This document shows positions 1 through 14,260 of a stretch of DNA of 64,000 bases, piece by piece. The stretch covers positions 1-64,000 of the forward strand of contig WNNJ02001743.1 in the NCBI GenBank assembly GCA_012934845.2. The letters are read 5' to 3'. A program made the translations under genes and the position numbers. The stretch's first letter is position 1. Every line of letters begins with the position of its first letter. Under the pieces are notes generated by a model. The model saw nothing but the letters and a program-made list of their open reading frames with translations, did not search any database and was not told the DNA's origin. This DNA is from Pomphorhynchus laevis (Eukaryota; Acanthocephala; Palaeacanthocephala; Echinorhynchida; Pomphorhynchidae).

Positions 1-3000
1 TGCGAAAATCGCTTGAAACTGTTGTCCTGGAGCCAAAGCTGGCTACGATTTATTTTTAATCCATATTTGCTGCTAAATAACTGGACTTCGCTCATCAGCT
101 CTATCAGTCTAATGTATCACTCCGAACGATCCTAACACCCCAGCAGTCATCGTCATTCTGATAAAGTAGTTAGGGTACGTTTCGACTGCTTTTGTGATAA
201 CTATAAAAACACCAAAAATTCCTCACTATGCTATACGAAGCTCAGGTGCAGAAGCGTTTTTACTGGCTTGTTGCGTGTGTCGACCTTCTAGTTTTTGTTT
301 AAATAAGGCACAAATGCGTATCCGTTGATTACGAGGGCACTGAATTTCTCACAGGATTCCTGAAGGAATGCGTCATTTTATATTTTGTTATTGCGAAAAA
401 TCTTTTTAAACTGTGGTCCAGGAGCCAAAGCTGGCTACGGTTGATTTTTAATCCATATTTGCTGCAAAATAACTGGACTTCGATCATCAGATCCATCAGT
501 CTAATGTATCACTTCAAGACGATCCTAACCATCCAGCAGTCATCGTCATTAAGATAAAGTGGTTAGGGTACATTTCGACTGCTTTTGTGATAACTATAAA
601 AACACAATCAATTCTTCACGATGCAATACGAAACTCAGGTGCAGAATCGTTTTTACTAGCTTGTTGCGTGTGTGGACCTTCTAGTTTTTCTTTATATAAG
701 GCACAAATGCGTATCTGTTTATTACGAGGGCACTGAATTTCTCACAGGATTCCCGAAGAAATGCGTAATTTAATAAATTGTTATTGCGAAAATCGCTTGA
801 AACTGTTGTCCAGGAGCCAAAGCTGGCTACGATTAATTTTTAATCCATATTTGCTGCTAAATAACTGGACTTCGATCATCAGCTCTATCAGTCTAATGTA
901 TCACTCCGAACGATCCTAACACCCCAGCAGTCATCGTCATTCTGATAAAGTAGTTAGGGTACGTTTCGACTGCTTTTGTGATAACTATAAAAACACAATC
1001 AATTCCTCACGATGCTATACGAAGCTCAGTTGCAGAAGCGTTTTTACTGGCTTGTTGCGTGTGTTGACCTTCTAGTTTTTCTTTATATAAGGCACAAGTG
1101 CGTATCCGTTGATTACGAGGGAACTGACATTCTCACAGGATTCTTGAAGGAATGCGTCATTTTATAAATTGTTATCGCGAAAAATCGCTTGAAACTGTGG
1201 TCCAGGAGCCAAAGCTGGCTACGATTGATTTTTAATCCATATTTGCTGCTAAATAACTGGACCTCGATCAACAGCTCTATTAGACTAATGTATCACTCTG
1301 AAACGATCCTTAACACAGAGCAGTCATCTTCAGTCGGATGAAGTGTTATGGTTCATTTCGACTGCTTTTGTGATAACTATAAAAACACAGTCAATTCCTC
1401 ACGATGCTATACGAAGCTCAGGTGCAGAAGCGTTTTTACTGGCTTGTTGCGTGAGTGGACCTTCTAGTAATTCTTTATATAAGGCACAAATGCGTATCTG
1501 TTGATTAAGAGGGCACTGAATTTCTCACAGGATTTCTGAAGGAAGGCGTCATTTTATAAATTGTTATTGCGAAAAATCGCTTGAAACTGTCGTCCAGGAG
1601 CCAAAGCTAGCTACGATTAATTTTTAATCCATATTTGCTGTTAAATAACTTGAATCGATCATCAGCTTTATCAGTCTAATGTATCACTCCGAAACTATCC
1701 TAACCACCCAACAGTCATCGTCAATGGGATGAAGTGGTTAGGGTATATTTCGACTGCTTTTGTGATAACTATAAAAACACAATCAATTCCTCACGATGCT
1801 ATACGAAACTCAGGTGCAGAAGCGTTTTTACTGGCTTGTTGTGTGTGCGGACCTTCTAGTTATTCTTTATATAAGGCACAAATGCGTATCCGTTGATTAC
1901 AAGAGCACTGAATTTCTCACAGTTTTCCTGAAGGAATGAGTCATTTTATAAATTGTTATTGCGATAAATAGCTTGAAACTGTTGTCCAAGAGCTAAAGCT
2001 GGCTACGTTTGATTTTTAATCCATATTTGCTTCCAAATAACTAAACTTTGATCATCAGCTCGATCAGTCTAATGTTTCACTCCGAAACGATCCTAACCAC
2101 TCTGCAGTCATCGTCAGTCAGATGAAGTGTTAGGGTACATTTCGACTGCTTTTGTGATAACTATAAAAACACAATCAATTCCTCACGATGCTATACGAAG
2201 ATCAGGTGCAGAAACGTTTTTACTGGCTTGTTGCCTAAGTTGACCTTCTAGTTTTTCTTTATATCAGGCACAAATTCGTATCCGTTGATTACGAGGGCAC
2301 TAAATTTCTCACAGGATTCTTGAAAAAATGCGTCGTTTTATAAATTGTTGTTGCGAAAAATCGCTTGAAACTGTGGTCCAGGAGCCAATGCTGGCTACGA
2401 TTGATTTTTAATCCATATTTGCTGCTAAACCACTGGACTTTGATCATCAGCACAATCAGTCTAATGTATCACTCCGAGACGATCCTAACACCCCAGCAGT
2501 CATCGTTAGTCGGATAAAGTGGGTAGGGTACATTTCGACTGCTTTTGTGATAACTATAAAAACACAATCAATTCTTCACGATGCAATACGAAACTAAGGT
2601 GCAGAAGCGTTTTTACTGGCTTGTTGCGTGTGTGGACCTTCTAGTTTTTCTTTAAATAAGACACAAATGCGTATCTGTTTATTACGAGGGCACTGAATTT
2701 CTCACAGGATTCCCGAAGAAATGCGTAATTTAATAAATTGTTATTGCGAAAATCGCTTGAAACTGTTGTCCTGGAGCCAAAGCTGGGAACGATTTGTTTT
2801 TAATCCATATTTGCTGCTAAATAACTGGACTTCGCTCATCAGCTCTATCAGTCTAATGTATCACTCCGAACGATCCTAACACCCCAGCAGTCATCGTCAT
2901 TCTGATAAAGTAGTTAGGGTACGTTTCGACTGCTTTTGTGATAACTATAAAAACACCAGAAATTCCTCACTATGCTATACGAAGCTCAGGTGCAGAAGCG

Positions 3001-3545
3001 TTTTTACTGGATTGTTGCGTGTGTCGACCTTCTAGTTTTTGTTTAAATAAGGCACAAATGCGTATCCGTTGATTACGAGGGCACTGAATTTCTCACAGGA
3101 TTCCTGAAGGAATGCGTCATTTTATAAATTATTAGTTCGAAAAATCGCTTTAAACTGTGGTCACGGAGTAAAGTTGGCTACGATTGATTTTTAATCCATA
3201 TGTGCTGTTAAATAACTGGACTTCGATCATCAGCACTATCAGTCTAATGTATCACTCCGAGACGATCCTAACCACCTAACAGTCATCGTTAGTCGGATAA
3301 AGTGGTTAGGGTACATTTCGACTGCTTTTGTGATAACTATAAAAACACAATCAATTCTTCACGATGCAATACGAAACTCAGGTGCAGAATCGTTTTTACT
3401 AGCTTGTTGCGTGTGTGGACCTTCTAGTTATTCTTTATATAAGGCACAAATGCGTATCTGTTTGTTACGAGGGCACTGAATTTCTCACAGGATTCCCGAA
3501 GAAATGCTTAATTTAATAAATTGTTATTGCGAAAATCGCTTGAAA
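1..3545. repeat. 7-monomer higher-order period in the 392-bp satellite
   Basis: Positions 1-800 and 2745-3545 share private variants at an offset of 2744 bp, which is seven monomers. Examples are 'cttcgctcatcagctc' (about 68 and 2830) and the combination 'cagaatcgtttttactagc' (about 643 and 3389). A five-monomer offset is also visible: 'gtcattctgataaagtag' near 930 and 2890. This shows multi-monomer units being copied together rather than single-monomer turnover. Confidence 0.75.
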
Positions 3546-3659
3546 CTGTTGTCCAGGAGCCAAAGCTAGCAACGATTTATTTTTAATCCATATTTGCTGC
3601 TAAATAACTGGACTTCGATCATCAGCTCTATCAGTCTAATGTATCAATCCGAACAATCC

Positions 3660-4560
3660 TAACACCCCAGCAGTCATTGTCATTCCTATAAAGTAGTTAG
3701 GGTACGTTTCGACTGCTTTTGTGATAACTATAAAAACACCAGAAATTCCTCACTATGCTATACGAAGCTAAGGTGCAGAAGCGTTTTTACTGGCTTGTTG
3801 CGTGTGTGGACCTTCTAGTTATTCTTAATATTAGGCACAAATGCGTATCCGTTGATTACGAGGGCACTGAATTTCTCACAGGATTCCTGAAGGAATGCGT
3901 CATTTTATAAATTGTTATCGCGAAAAATCGCTTTAAACTGTAGTCCAGGTACCAAAGCTGGCTACGATTGATTTTTAATCCATATTTGCTGCTAAATAAC
4001 TGGACCTCGATCATCAGATCCATCAGTTTAATGTATTACTTCAAGACGATCCTTACCATCCAGCAGTCATCGTCATTCCTATAAAGTAGTTAGGGTACGT
4101 TTCGACTGCTTTTGTGATAACTTTAAAAACACCAGAAATTCCTCACTATGCTATACGAAGCTAAGGTGCAGAAGCGTTTTTACTGGCTTGTTGCGTGTGT
4201 GGACCTTCTAGTTTTTCTTTAAATAAGGCACAAATGCGTATCCGTTGATTACGAGGGCACTGAATTTCTCACAGGATTCCTGAAGGAATGCGTCATTTTA
4301 TATTTTGTTATTGCGAAAAATCTTTTTAAACTGTGGTCCAGGAGCCAAAGCTGGCTACGGTTGATTTTTAATCCATATTTGCTGCAAAAACACTGGACTT
4401 CGATCATCAGATCCATCAGTTTAATGTATTACTTCAAGACGATCCTTACCATCCAGCAGTCATCGTCATTCCTATAAAGTAGTTAGGGTACGTTTCGACT
4501 GCTTTTGTGATAACTATAAAAACACCAGAAATTCCTCACTATGCTATACGAAGCTCAGGT
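3660..4560. repeat. Recently homogenised neighbouring satellite monomers
   Basis: Three consecutive monomers carry the same private variant 'gtcattcctataaagtag' (about 3678, 4070 and 4462). Two of them also share 'taatgtattacttcaagac' (about 4029 and 4421). Neighbours elsewhere differ at many more sites, so this run marks very local recent duplication or conversion at a one-monomer step. Confidence 0.7.
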
Positions 4561-7500
4561 GCAGAAGCGTTTTTACTGGATTGTTGCGTGTGTGGACCTT
4601 CTAGTTTTTCTTTAAATAAGGCACAAATGCGTATCCGTTGATTACGAGGGCACTGAATTTCTCACAGGATTCCTGAAGGAATGCGTCATTTTATAAATTG
4701 TTATCGCGAAAAATCGCTTTAAACTGTAGTCCAGGAGCCAAAGCTGGCTACGATTGATTTTTAATCCATATTTGCTGCTAAATAACTGGACCTCGATCAA
4801 CAGCTCCATTAGACTAATGTATCACTCTGAAACGATCCTTAACACTGAGCAGTTATCGTCAGTCGGATGAAGTGTTAGGGTACTTTTCGACTGCTTTTGT
4901 GATAACTATAAAAACACAAGCAATTCCTTACGAGGCTATACGAAGCTCAGGTGCAGAAGCGTTTTTACTGGCTTGTTGCGTTTGTAGACCTTCTAGATTA
5001 TTTTTATAAAAGGCACAAATTCGTATCCGTTGATTACGAGGGCAATGAAATTCTAAAAGGATTCCTAAAGGAATGCGTCATTTTATAAATTGTTATCAAG
5101 AAAAATCGCTTTAAACTGTGGTCCAGGAGTAAAGTTTGCTAAGATTGATTTTTAATCCATGTGTGCTGTTAAATAACTGGACCTCGATCATCAGCTTCAT
5201 CTGTCTAATGTATAATTCCGAGACGATCCTGACAACCCTGCAGTCATCGTCAGTCGAATGAAGTGGTTAGGGTACATTTCGACTGCTTTTGTGAAAACTA
5301 TAAAAACACAATCAATTCGTCAAGATGCTATAAAAGCTCATGTTCAGAAGCGTTTTTACTGGCTTGTTGCGTGTGTGGACCTTTTAGTTTTCATTATATA
5401 TAAGGCACAAGTGCGTATCCGTTGATTACAAGGGAACTGAATTTCTCACAGGATTCCTGAAGGAATGCGTCATTTTATAAATTGTTATTGCGAGAAATCG
5501 CTTTAAACTGTGGTCCAAGAGCCAAAGCTGGCTACGATTTATTTTTAATCCATATTTGCTGCTAAATAACTGGACTTCGATCATCAGCTCCAACAGACTA
5601 ATGTATCACTCCAAGAGGATCCTACCCACCCAACAGTCATCATCAGTCGGATGAAGTGTTAGGGTACATTTCGACTGCTTTTGTGATAACTATAAAAGCA
5701 CAATAAATTCCTCACGATGCTATACGAAGTTTAGGTGCAGAAGCGTTTTTTCTGGTTTTTTTCGTGTTTGGACCTTCTAGTTTATCTTTATATAAGCAAA
5801 AATGCGTATCCGTTGATTACGAGGGCATTGAATTTCTCACAGGATTCCTGCAAGAATGCGTCATTTTATAAATTCTTATCGCGAAAAATCTCTTGAAACT
5901 GTGGTTCAGAAGCCAAAGCTGGCTACGATTGATTTTTAATCCATATTTGCTGCTAAATAACTGGACTTCGATCATCAGCTCCATCAGTCTAATGTATCAT
6001 TCCGAAACGATCCTAACCACCCAGCAGTCATCGTCATTAGGATGAAGTGGATAGGGTACTTTTCGACTGCTTTTGTGATAACTATAAATACACCAGCAAT
6101 TCTTTACGATGCTATACGAAGCTCAGGTGCAGAAGCGTTTTTACTGGTTTGTTGCGTGTGTGGACCTTCTAGATTTTTTTTTATAAAGGCACAAATTCGT
6201 ATCCGTTTATTACGAGGGCACTGAATTTCTCACAGGATTCCTAAAAGAATGCGTCATTTTATAAATTGTTATTGCGAAAAATCGCTTTAAACTGTGGTCA
6301 CGGAGTAAAGTTGGCTACGATTGATTTTTTATCCATATGTGCTGTTAAATAACTGGACTTCGATCATCAGCTCCATCTGTCTAATGTATCATTCCAAAAC
6401 GATCCTGACAACCCTGCAGTCATCGGCAGTCGGATGAAGTGGTTAGGGTACATTTCGACTGCTTTTGTTAAAACTATAAAAACACAATCAATTCGTCAAG
6501 ATGCTATAAGAAGCTCATGTTCAGAAGCGTTTTTACTGGCTTGTTGCGTGTGTGGACCTTCTAGTTTTTCTTTATATAAGGCACAAGTGCGTATCCGTTG
6601 ATTACGAGGGAACTGAATTTCTATCAGGATTCATGAAGGAATGCGTCATTTTATAAATTGTTATTGCGAAAAATCGCTTGAAACTGTGGTCCAGGAGCCA
6701 AAGCTGGCTACGATTTATTTTTAATTCATATTTGCTGCTAACTAACTGGACTTCGATCATCAGCTCCATCAGACTAATGTATCACTCCGAGAGGATCCTA
6801 CCCACCCAACAGTCATCAACAGTCGGATGAAGTGTTAGGGTACGTTTCGACTGCTTTTGTGATTACTATAAAAACACAATCAATTCCTCACGATGCTATA
6901 CGAAGCTCTGGTGCAGAAGCATTTTCACTGGCTTCTCGCGTGTGTGGACCTTCTAGTTATACTTTATATAGGGCACAAATGCGTAACGTTGATTACGAGG
7001 GCACTGAATTTCTCAAAGGTTTCCTGAAGGAATGCGTCATTTTATAAAGGGTTTTTGCTGAAAATCGCTTGAAACTGTGGTCCAGAAGCCAAAGCTGGCT
7101 ACGATTGATTTTTAATCAATATTTGCAGCTAAATAATTGGACTTCGATCATCAGCTCAATCAGTCTAATATATCACCCCGTAATGATCCTAACTTTAGAG
7201 CAGTCATCGTCATTGGGATAAAGTTGTCAGGGTACGTTTCGACTGCTTTTGTTATAACTATAAAAACACCAGCAATTCCTCACGATGCTAGTCGAAGCTA
7301 AGGTGCAGAAGCGTTTTTACTGGCTTGTTGCGTGTGTGGACCTTCTAGTTATTTTTTATATAAGGCGCAAATGCTTATCCGTTTATTACGAGGGCACTAA
7401 ATTTCTCACAGGATTTATAAAGAAATGCGTCATTTTATTAATTGTTATTGCGAAAAATCGCATAAAACTGTGGTCCAGGAGCCAAAGCAGGCTACAATTG

Positions 7501-10500
7501 ATTTTTAATACATATTTGCTGTTTAATAACAGGACTTCGTTCATCAGCTTAATCAGTATAATGTATCACTCCGAGACGATCTTTACCACTCAACAGTCAT
7601 CGTCAGTCGGATGAAGTGGTTAGGGTACGATTTAACTGCTTTTGTGATAACTATAAAAAACAGCAATTCCTCCCCATGCTATACGAAGCTCAGGTGCAGA
7701 AGCATTTTAACTTGCTTGTTGCGTGTTTGGACGTTCTAGTTTTTCTTTATATAAGCAAAAATGCGTATCCGTTGATTACGAGGGCACTGAATTTCTCACA
7801 GGATTCCTGAAGGAATGCGTCATTTTATAAATTGTTATTGCGAAAAATCTCTTGAAACTGTGGTTCAGGAGCCAAAGCTGGCTACGATTGATTTTAATCC
7901 ATATTTGCTGCTAAATAACTGGACTTCGACCATCAGCTCTATCAGTCTAATGTATTACTCCGAGTCTATCCTAACCACCCAACAGTCATCGTCAGTCGGA
8001 TGAAGTGGTTAGGGTACGTTTCGACTGCTTTTGTGATAACTATAAAAACAACAGCAATTCCTCACGATGCATTACGAAGCACAGGTGCAGAAGCGTTTTT
8101 AAGGGCTTGTTGCTTGTGTAGACCTTCTAGTTTTTTTTATAAAGGTCAGAAATGCGTATCCGTTTATTACGAGGGCACTGAATTTCTCACAGGATTCCTG
8201 AAAGAATGCGTCATTTTATAAATTTTTATTGCGAAAAATCGCTTAAAACTGATGTCCAGGAGTAAAGTAGGCTACGATTTATTTTAAATTCATGTTTGCT
8301 GCTAAATAACTGTTTTTCGATCATCAACTCCATCAGTCTAATGTATCACTCCGAGACGATTCTAACCACCCTGCGGTCATAGTCTGTCAAATGAAGTGGT
8401 TAGGGTACGTTTCGACTGCTTTTGTAGTAACTATAAAATTACCGCAATTCCTCACGATGCTATTCAAAGCTCAAGCGCAGAAGCGTTTTTACTGGCTTGT
8501 TCCGTGTGTGAACCTTATAGTTATTCTTTACATAAGGCACAAATGCGTATCTGTTGATTACGAGGGCACTAAATTTCTCAGAGAATTCTTGAAGGAATGC
8601 GTCATTTTATAAATGGTTATTGCGAAAAATCGCTTGAAACTGTGGTCCAGGAGCCAAAGCTGGCTACGATTGATTTTTAATACATATTTGCTGCTTTATA
8701 ACTGGACTTCGATCATCTGCTTCTTCAGTCTAATGTATCATTCCGAGACGATCCTAACCACTCAACAGTCATCGTCAGTCGGATGAAGTGGTTAGGGTAC
8801 GTTTCGACTGCTTTTGTGATAACTATAAAATTACCAGCAATTCCTTTCGATGCTATACGAAGCTCAGGTGCAGAAGCGTTTTTAGTGCTAGTTGCCTGTG
8901 TGGACCGTCTAGTTATTCTTTTTATAGGGCACAAAGGCGTATCCGTTTATTACATGTGCATTTAATTTCTCACAGGATTCCCAAAGAAATGAGTCATTTT
9001 ATAAATTGTTATTGCGAAAAATCGCTTAAAACTGTGGTCCCGGAGTAAAGTTTGCTTCGATTGATTTTTAATCCATATTTGCTGCTAAATAACTAGACTT
9101 CAATCATCAGCTCCATCAGTCTAATGTATCATTCTGAGATGATCCTGACAACCCTGAAGTCATCGTCATTGGGATGAAGTTGTTAGGGTACATTTTGACT
9201 GCATTTGTGATAACTATAAAAAGACAATCAATTCCTCACGATGCTATACGAAGCTAAGGTGCAGAAGCGCTTTTACTGGCTTGGTGCGTGTGTGGACCTT
9301 CTTGTTATTCTTTACATAAGGCACAAATGCGTATCCGTTGATTACGAGTACACTAAATTTCTCACAGGATTCCTGAAGGAATGCGTAATTTTATAAATTG
9401 TTATTGCGAAAAATCGCTTGAAACTGTGGTCCAGGAGCCAAAGCTGGCTACGATTGATTTTTAATCCATATTTGCTGCTAAATAACTGGACTTCGATCAT
9501 CAGCTCCATCAGACTAATGTATCAGTCCGAGACGATCCTAAATACCCAATAGTTATCGTCAGTCGAATGAAGTGTTAGGGTACATTTCGACTGCTTTTGT
9601 GACAACTATAAAAACACAATCAATTCCTCACGATGCTATACGAAGCTCAAATGCAGAAGCGTTTTTACTGGCTTGTTGCTTGTGTGGACCTTCTTGTTAT
9701 TCTTCATATATGGCACAAATGCGTATCCGTTGATTACGAGGGCACTGAATTTCTTACAGGTTTACTGAAGGAATGCGTCATTTTAAAAATTGTTATTGCG
9801 AAAAATCGCTTGAAACTGTTGTCCGAGAGCCAAAGCTGGCTTCGATTGATTTTTCATCCATATTTGCTTCTAAATAAATAAAATTCGATCATTAGCTCCA
9901 TTAGTCGAATGTATCGCTTCGAAACGATCCTAACCACCCAGCAGTCATCGTCATTGGGATTAAGTGGTTAGGGTACGTTTCGACTGCTTTTGTGATAACT
10001 ATAAAAAAGATAGCAATTCCTCACGATGCTATACGAAGCTCAGGTGCAGAAGCGTTTTTACTGGCTTCTTGCGTGTGTGGACCTTCTAGATTTTTTTATA
10101 AAAGGCACAAATGCTTATCTGTTGATTACGAGGGCACTGAATTGCTAAGAGGATTCCTGAAGAAATGCGTCATTTTATAAATTGTTATTGCGAAAAATCG
10201 CTTAAAACTGTAGTCCAGGAGTAGAATTGGCAACGATTGATTTTAAATTCATGTTTGCAGCTAAACAACTGGAATTCGATTATCAGCTCCATCAGTCTAA
10301 TGTATCACTCCGAGACGATCCTAACCACCCTGCAGTCATCGTCAGTCAGATGAAGTGGTTATGGTACATTTCGACTGCTTTTGTGGTAATTATATAAACA
10401 CAATCAATTCCTCAAGATGCTTTTCGAAGCTCAGGTGCAGAAGCGCTTTTACTGGCTTGTTGCGTGTGTGGACCTTCTAGATTTTTTTATAAAAGGCACA

Positions 10501-10799
10501 AATGCGTATCCGTTGATTACGAGGGCACTGAATTGCTAAAAGGATTCCTGAAGGAATGCGTCATTTTATAAATTGTGTTTGCGGTAATCGCTTAAAACTG
10601 GGGTCTAGGAGTAAAGTTGGCTACGATTGATTTTAAATTCATGTTCGCTGATAAACAACTGGAATTCGATCATCAGCTTCATCAGTCTAATGTTTCACTC
10701 CGAGACGATCCTAACCACCCAGCAGTCATCGTCAGTCAGACGAAGTGGTTATGGTACATTTCGACTGCTTTTGTAATAACTATAAAAACACAATCAATT

Positions 10800-13700
10800 C
10801 CTTACGATGCTATATGTACTCAGGTGCAGAAGGGTTTTTACTGGCTTGTTGTGTGTGGACCTTCTAGTTTTTTTTATATAAGGCACAAGTGCGTATCCGT
10901 TGATTACGAGAAAACTGAATTTCTCACAGGATTCCTGAAGGAATGCGTCATTTTGTAAATTGTTATTGCGAAAAATCGCTTGAAACTGTTATCCAGGAGC
11001 CAAAGCTGGCTTCGATTGATTTTAAATCCATATTTGCTGCTAAATAACTGGACTTTGATAATCAGCTCCATCAGTCTAATGTATCACTCTAAGACGATCC
11101 TAACCACCCAACAGTCATCGTCAGTCAGGTGAAGTGGTTATGGTACATTTCGACTGCTTTTGTTGTAATTATAAAAACAATCAATTCCTCACGATGCTAT
11201 ACGAAGCTCAGGTGCAGAAGCGTTTTTACTGGCTTGTTGCGTGTGTGGACCTTCTAGTTTTTCTTTATATAAGGCACAAATGCGTATCCGTTGATTACGA
11301 GGGCTTTAAAATTCTCACAGGATTCCTGAAAGAATTCGTCATTTTATAAATTGTTATTGCGAAAAATCGCGTAAAACTGTTGTCCAAAAGCCAAAGCTGG
11401 CTACGATTGATTTTTAATCCATATTTGCTGCTAAATAACTAAACTTCGATCATCAGATACATCGGACTAATGTATCACTCCAAGAAGATACTAACCACCC
11501 AGCAGTCATCGTCATTGGGATAAAGTAGTTAGGGTACATTTCGACTGCTTTGGTGATAACTAAAAAAACACCAGAGATTCCTCACTATGCTATACGAAGC
11601 TAAGGTGCAGAAGCGTTTTTACTGACTTGTTGCGTGTGTACACCTTCTAGTTATTTTTTATATAAGACACAAATGCGTTTTCGTTGATTACGAGGGCACT
11701 TAATTTCTCACAGGATTTCTGAAGGAATGCGTCATTTTATAAATTGTTATTGCGAGAAATCGCTTTAAACTGTTGTCCAAGAACCAAACCTGGCTACGAT
11801 TGATTTTTAATCCATATTTGCTGCTAAATAACTGGACATCGATCATCAGATCCATTAGTCTAATGTATCAATCCAAACGATCCTAACCACCCAGCAGTTA
11901 TCGTCATTGGGATGAAGTAGTTAAGGTACGTTTTGACTGCTTTTGTGATAACTATAAAAACACCAGAAATTCCTCTTTATGCTATACGAAGCTCAGGTGC
12001 ATAAGCGTTTTTACTGGCTTGTTGCTTGTGTGGACCTTCTAGTTATTCTTTATATAAGGCACAAATGCGTATCCGTTGATTACGAGGGGACTGAATTTCT
12101 CACAGGATTCTTGAAGGAATGCGTCATTTTATAAATTGTTGTTGCGAAAAATCGCTTGAAACTGTGGTCGAGGAGCCAAAGCTGGCTACGATTGATTTTT
12201 AATATATATTTGCTGCTAAATAACTGGACTTCGATCATCAGCTTTATCAGACTAATGTATCACTCCGAGACAATACTAACCACCAAACAGACATCATCAG
12301 TCGGATGAAGTGTAAGGGTACATTTCGACTGCTGTTGTGATAACTATAAAAACACAATCAATTTATTTCGATACTATACGAAGCTCAGGTGCAGAAGCGT
12401 TGTTACTGGCTTTTGCGTGTGTGGATCTTCTATTTTTTATTTATATAAGGCACAAGTGCGTAGCCGTTGATTACGTGGAAACTGAATTTCTCACATGTTT
12501 CCTTAAGGAATGCGTCATTTTATAAATTGTTATTGCGAAAAATTGCTTGAAACTGTTGTCCAGGAGCCAAAGCTGGCTACGATTGATTTTTAATCAAAAT
12601 TTGCTGCTAAATAACTGGACTTCGATCATTAGCTCTTTCAGTCTAATGTATCACTCCGAGACTATCCTAACTACACCGCAGTCATCGTCAGTCGAATGAA
12701 GTGGTTAGGGTACATATCGACTGCTTTTGTGATAACTATAAAAACACAATCAATTCCTCACGCTGCAATACGAAGCTTATGTGCAGAAACGCTGTTACTG
12801 GCTTGTTGCGTGTGTATACTTTCTAGTTTTTATTTATATAAGGCACAAAGGCGTATCCGTTGATTACGAGGGCATTGAATTTCTCAAAGGATTCGTAAAG
12901 GAATGCGTCATTTTATAAATTGTTATTGCGAAAAATCGCTTAAAACTGTGGTCCAGGAGCCAAAGCTGGCTACGATTGATCTTTAATCTTTATTTGCTGC
13001 TACATAACGGGACTTTGATCATCAGCTTTATCAGTCTAATGTATCACTTTAAGACGATCCTAACCACCCAACAGTCATCGTCAGTCAGGTGAAGTGGTTA
13101 TGGTACATTTCGACTGCTTTTGTAATAACTATAAAAACACCATCAATTCGTTACGATGCTATATGTACTCAGGTGCAAAAGCGTTTTTACTGGCTTCTTG
13201 CGTGTGTAGACATTCTAGTTTTTTTTATATAAGGCACAAGTGCGTATCCGTTGATTACGAGGGCCCTAAATTTCTCACAGGATTCCTGAAAGAATGCGTC
13301 ATTTTATAAATTGTTATTGCGAAAAATCGCTTGAAACTGTGGTCCAGGAGCCAAAGCTGGCTACGATTGATTTTATATCCATATTTGCTGCTAAATAACT
13401 GGACTTTGATAATCAGCTCTATCAGTCTATTGTATCACTTTAAGACGATCCTAACCACCCAACAGTCATCGTCAGTCAGACGAAGTGGTTATGGTACATT
13501 TCGGCTGCTTTTGTCGTAATTATAAAAACACAATCAATTCCTCACGATGCTATACGAAGCTCAGGTGCAGAAGCGCTTTTACTAGCTTGTTGCGTGTGTG
13601 GACCTTCTAGTTTTTCTTTATATAAGGCACAAATGCGTATCGGTTGATTACGAGGGCCTTAAATTTCTCACAGGATTCCTGAAGGAATGCGTCATTTTAT

Positions 13701-14260
13701 AAATTGTTATTGCGAAAAATCGCTTGAAACTGTGGTCCAGGAGCCAAAGCTGGCTACGATTGATCTTTAATCTATATTTGCTGCTACATAACGGGACTTT
13801 GATCATTAGCTTTATCAGTCTAATGTATCACTCCGATAAGATCCTAACCACTCAGCAGTCATCGTCATTGGAATGAAGTGGTTAGAGTACGTTTCGACTG
13901 CTTTTGTGATAAAAATAAAAAAACACAAGCAATTCCTTACGATGATATACGAAGCTCAGGTGCAGAAGCGTTTTTACTGACTTGTTGCGTGTGTACACCT
14001 TCTAGTTATTTTTTATATAAGACACAAATGCGTTTTCGTTGATTACAAATGCACTTAATTTCTCACAGGATTTCTGAAGGAATGAGTCATTTTATAAATT
14101 GTTATTGCGAGAAATCGATTAAACTGTGGTCCAAGAGCCAAAGCTGGCTACGATTGATTTTTAATCCATATTTGCTGCTAAATAACAAAACTTCGATCAT
14201 CAGATACATCATACAAATGTATCACTCCGAGACGATACTAACCACCCAGCAGTCATCGTC
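10800..14260. repeat. 6-monomer higher-order period in the 392-bp satellite
   Basis: Rare variants recur about 2350 bp (six monomers) apart: 'gctatatgtactcaggtgc' near 10808 and 13157, and 'gacacaaatgcgttttcg' near 11666 and 14021. A two-monomer echo (~782 bp) is visible as 'acataacgggactttgatc' near 13003 and 13785. The stretch from about 4.9 to 10.8 kb is ordinary, more diverged monomers in which I see no clear higher-order period. Confidence 0.65.

Noticed and set aside
8725-8934. Minus-strand frame in the satellite
   Set aside because: Shadow of the satellite monomer. It is not preserved in neighbouring monomers.
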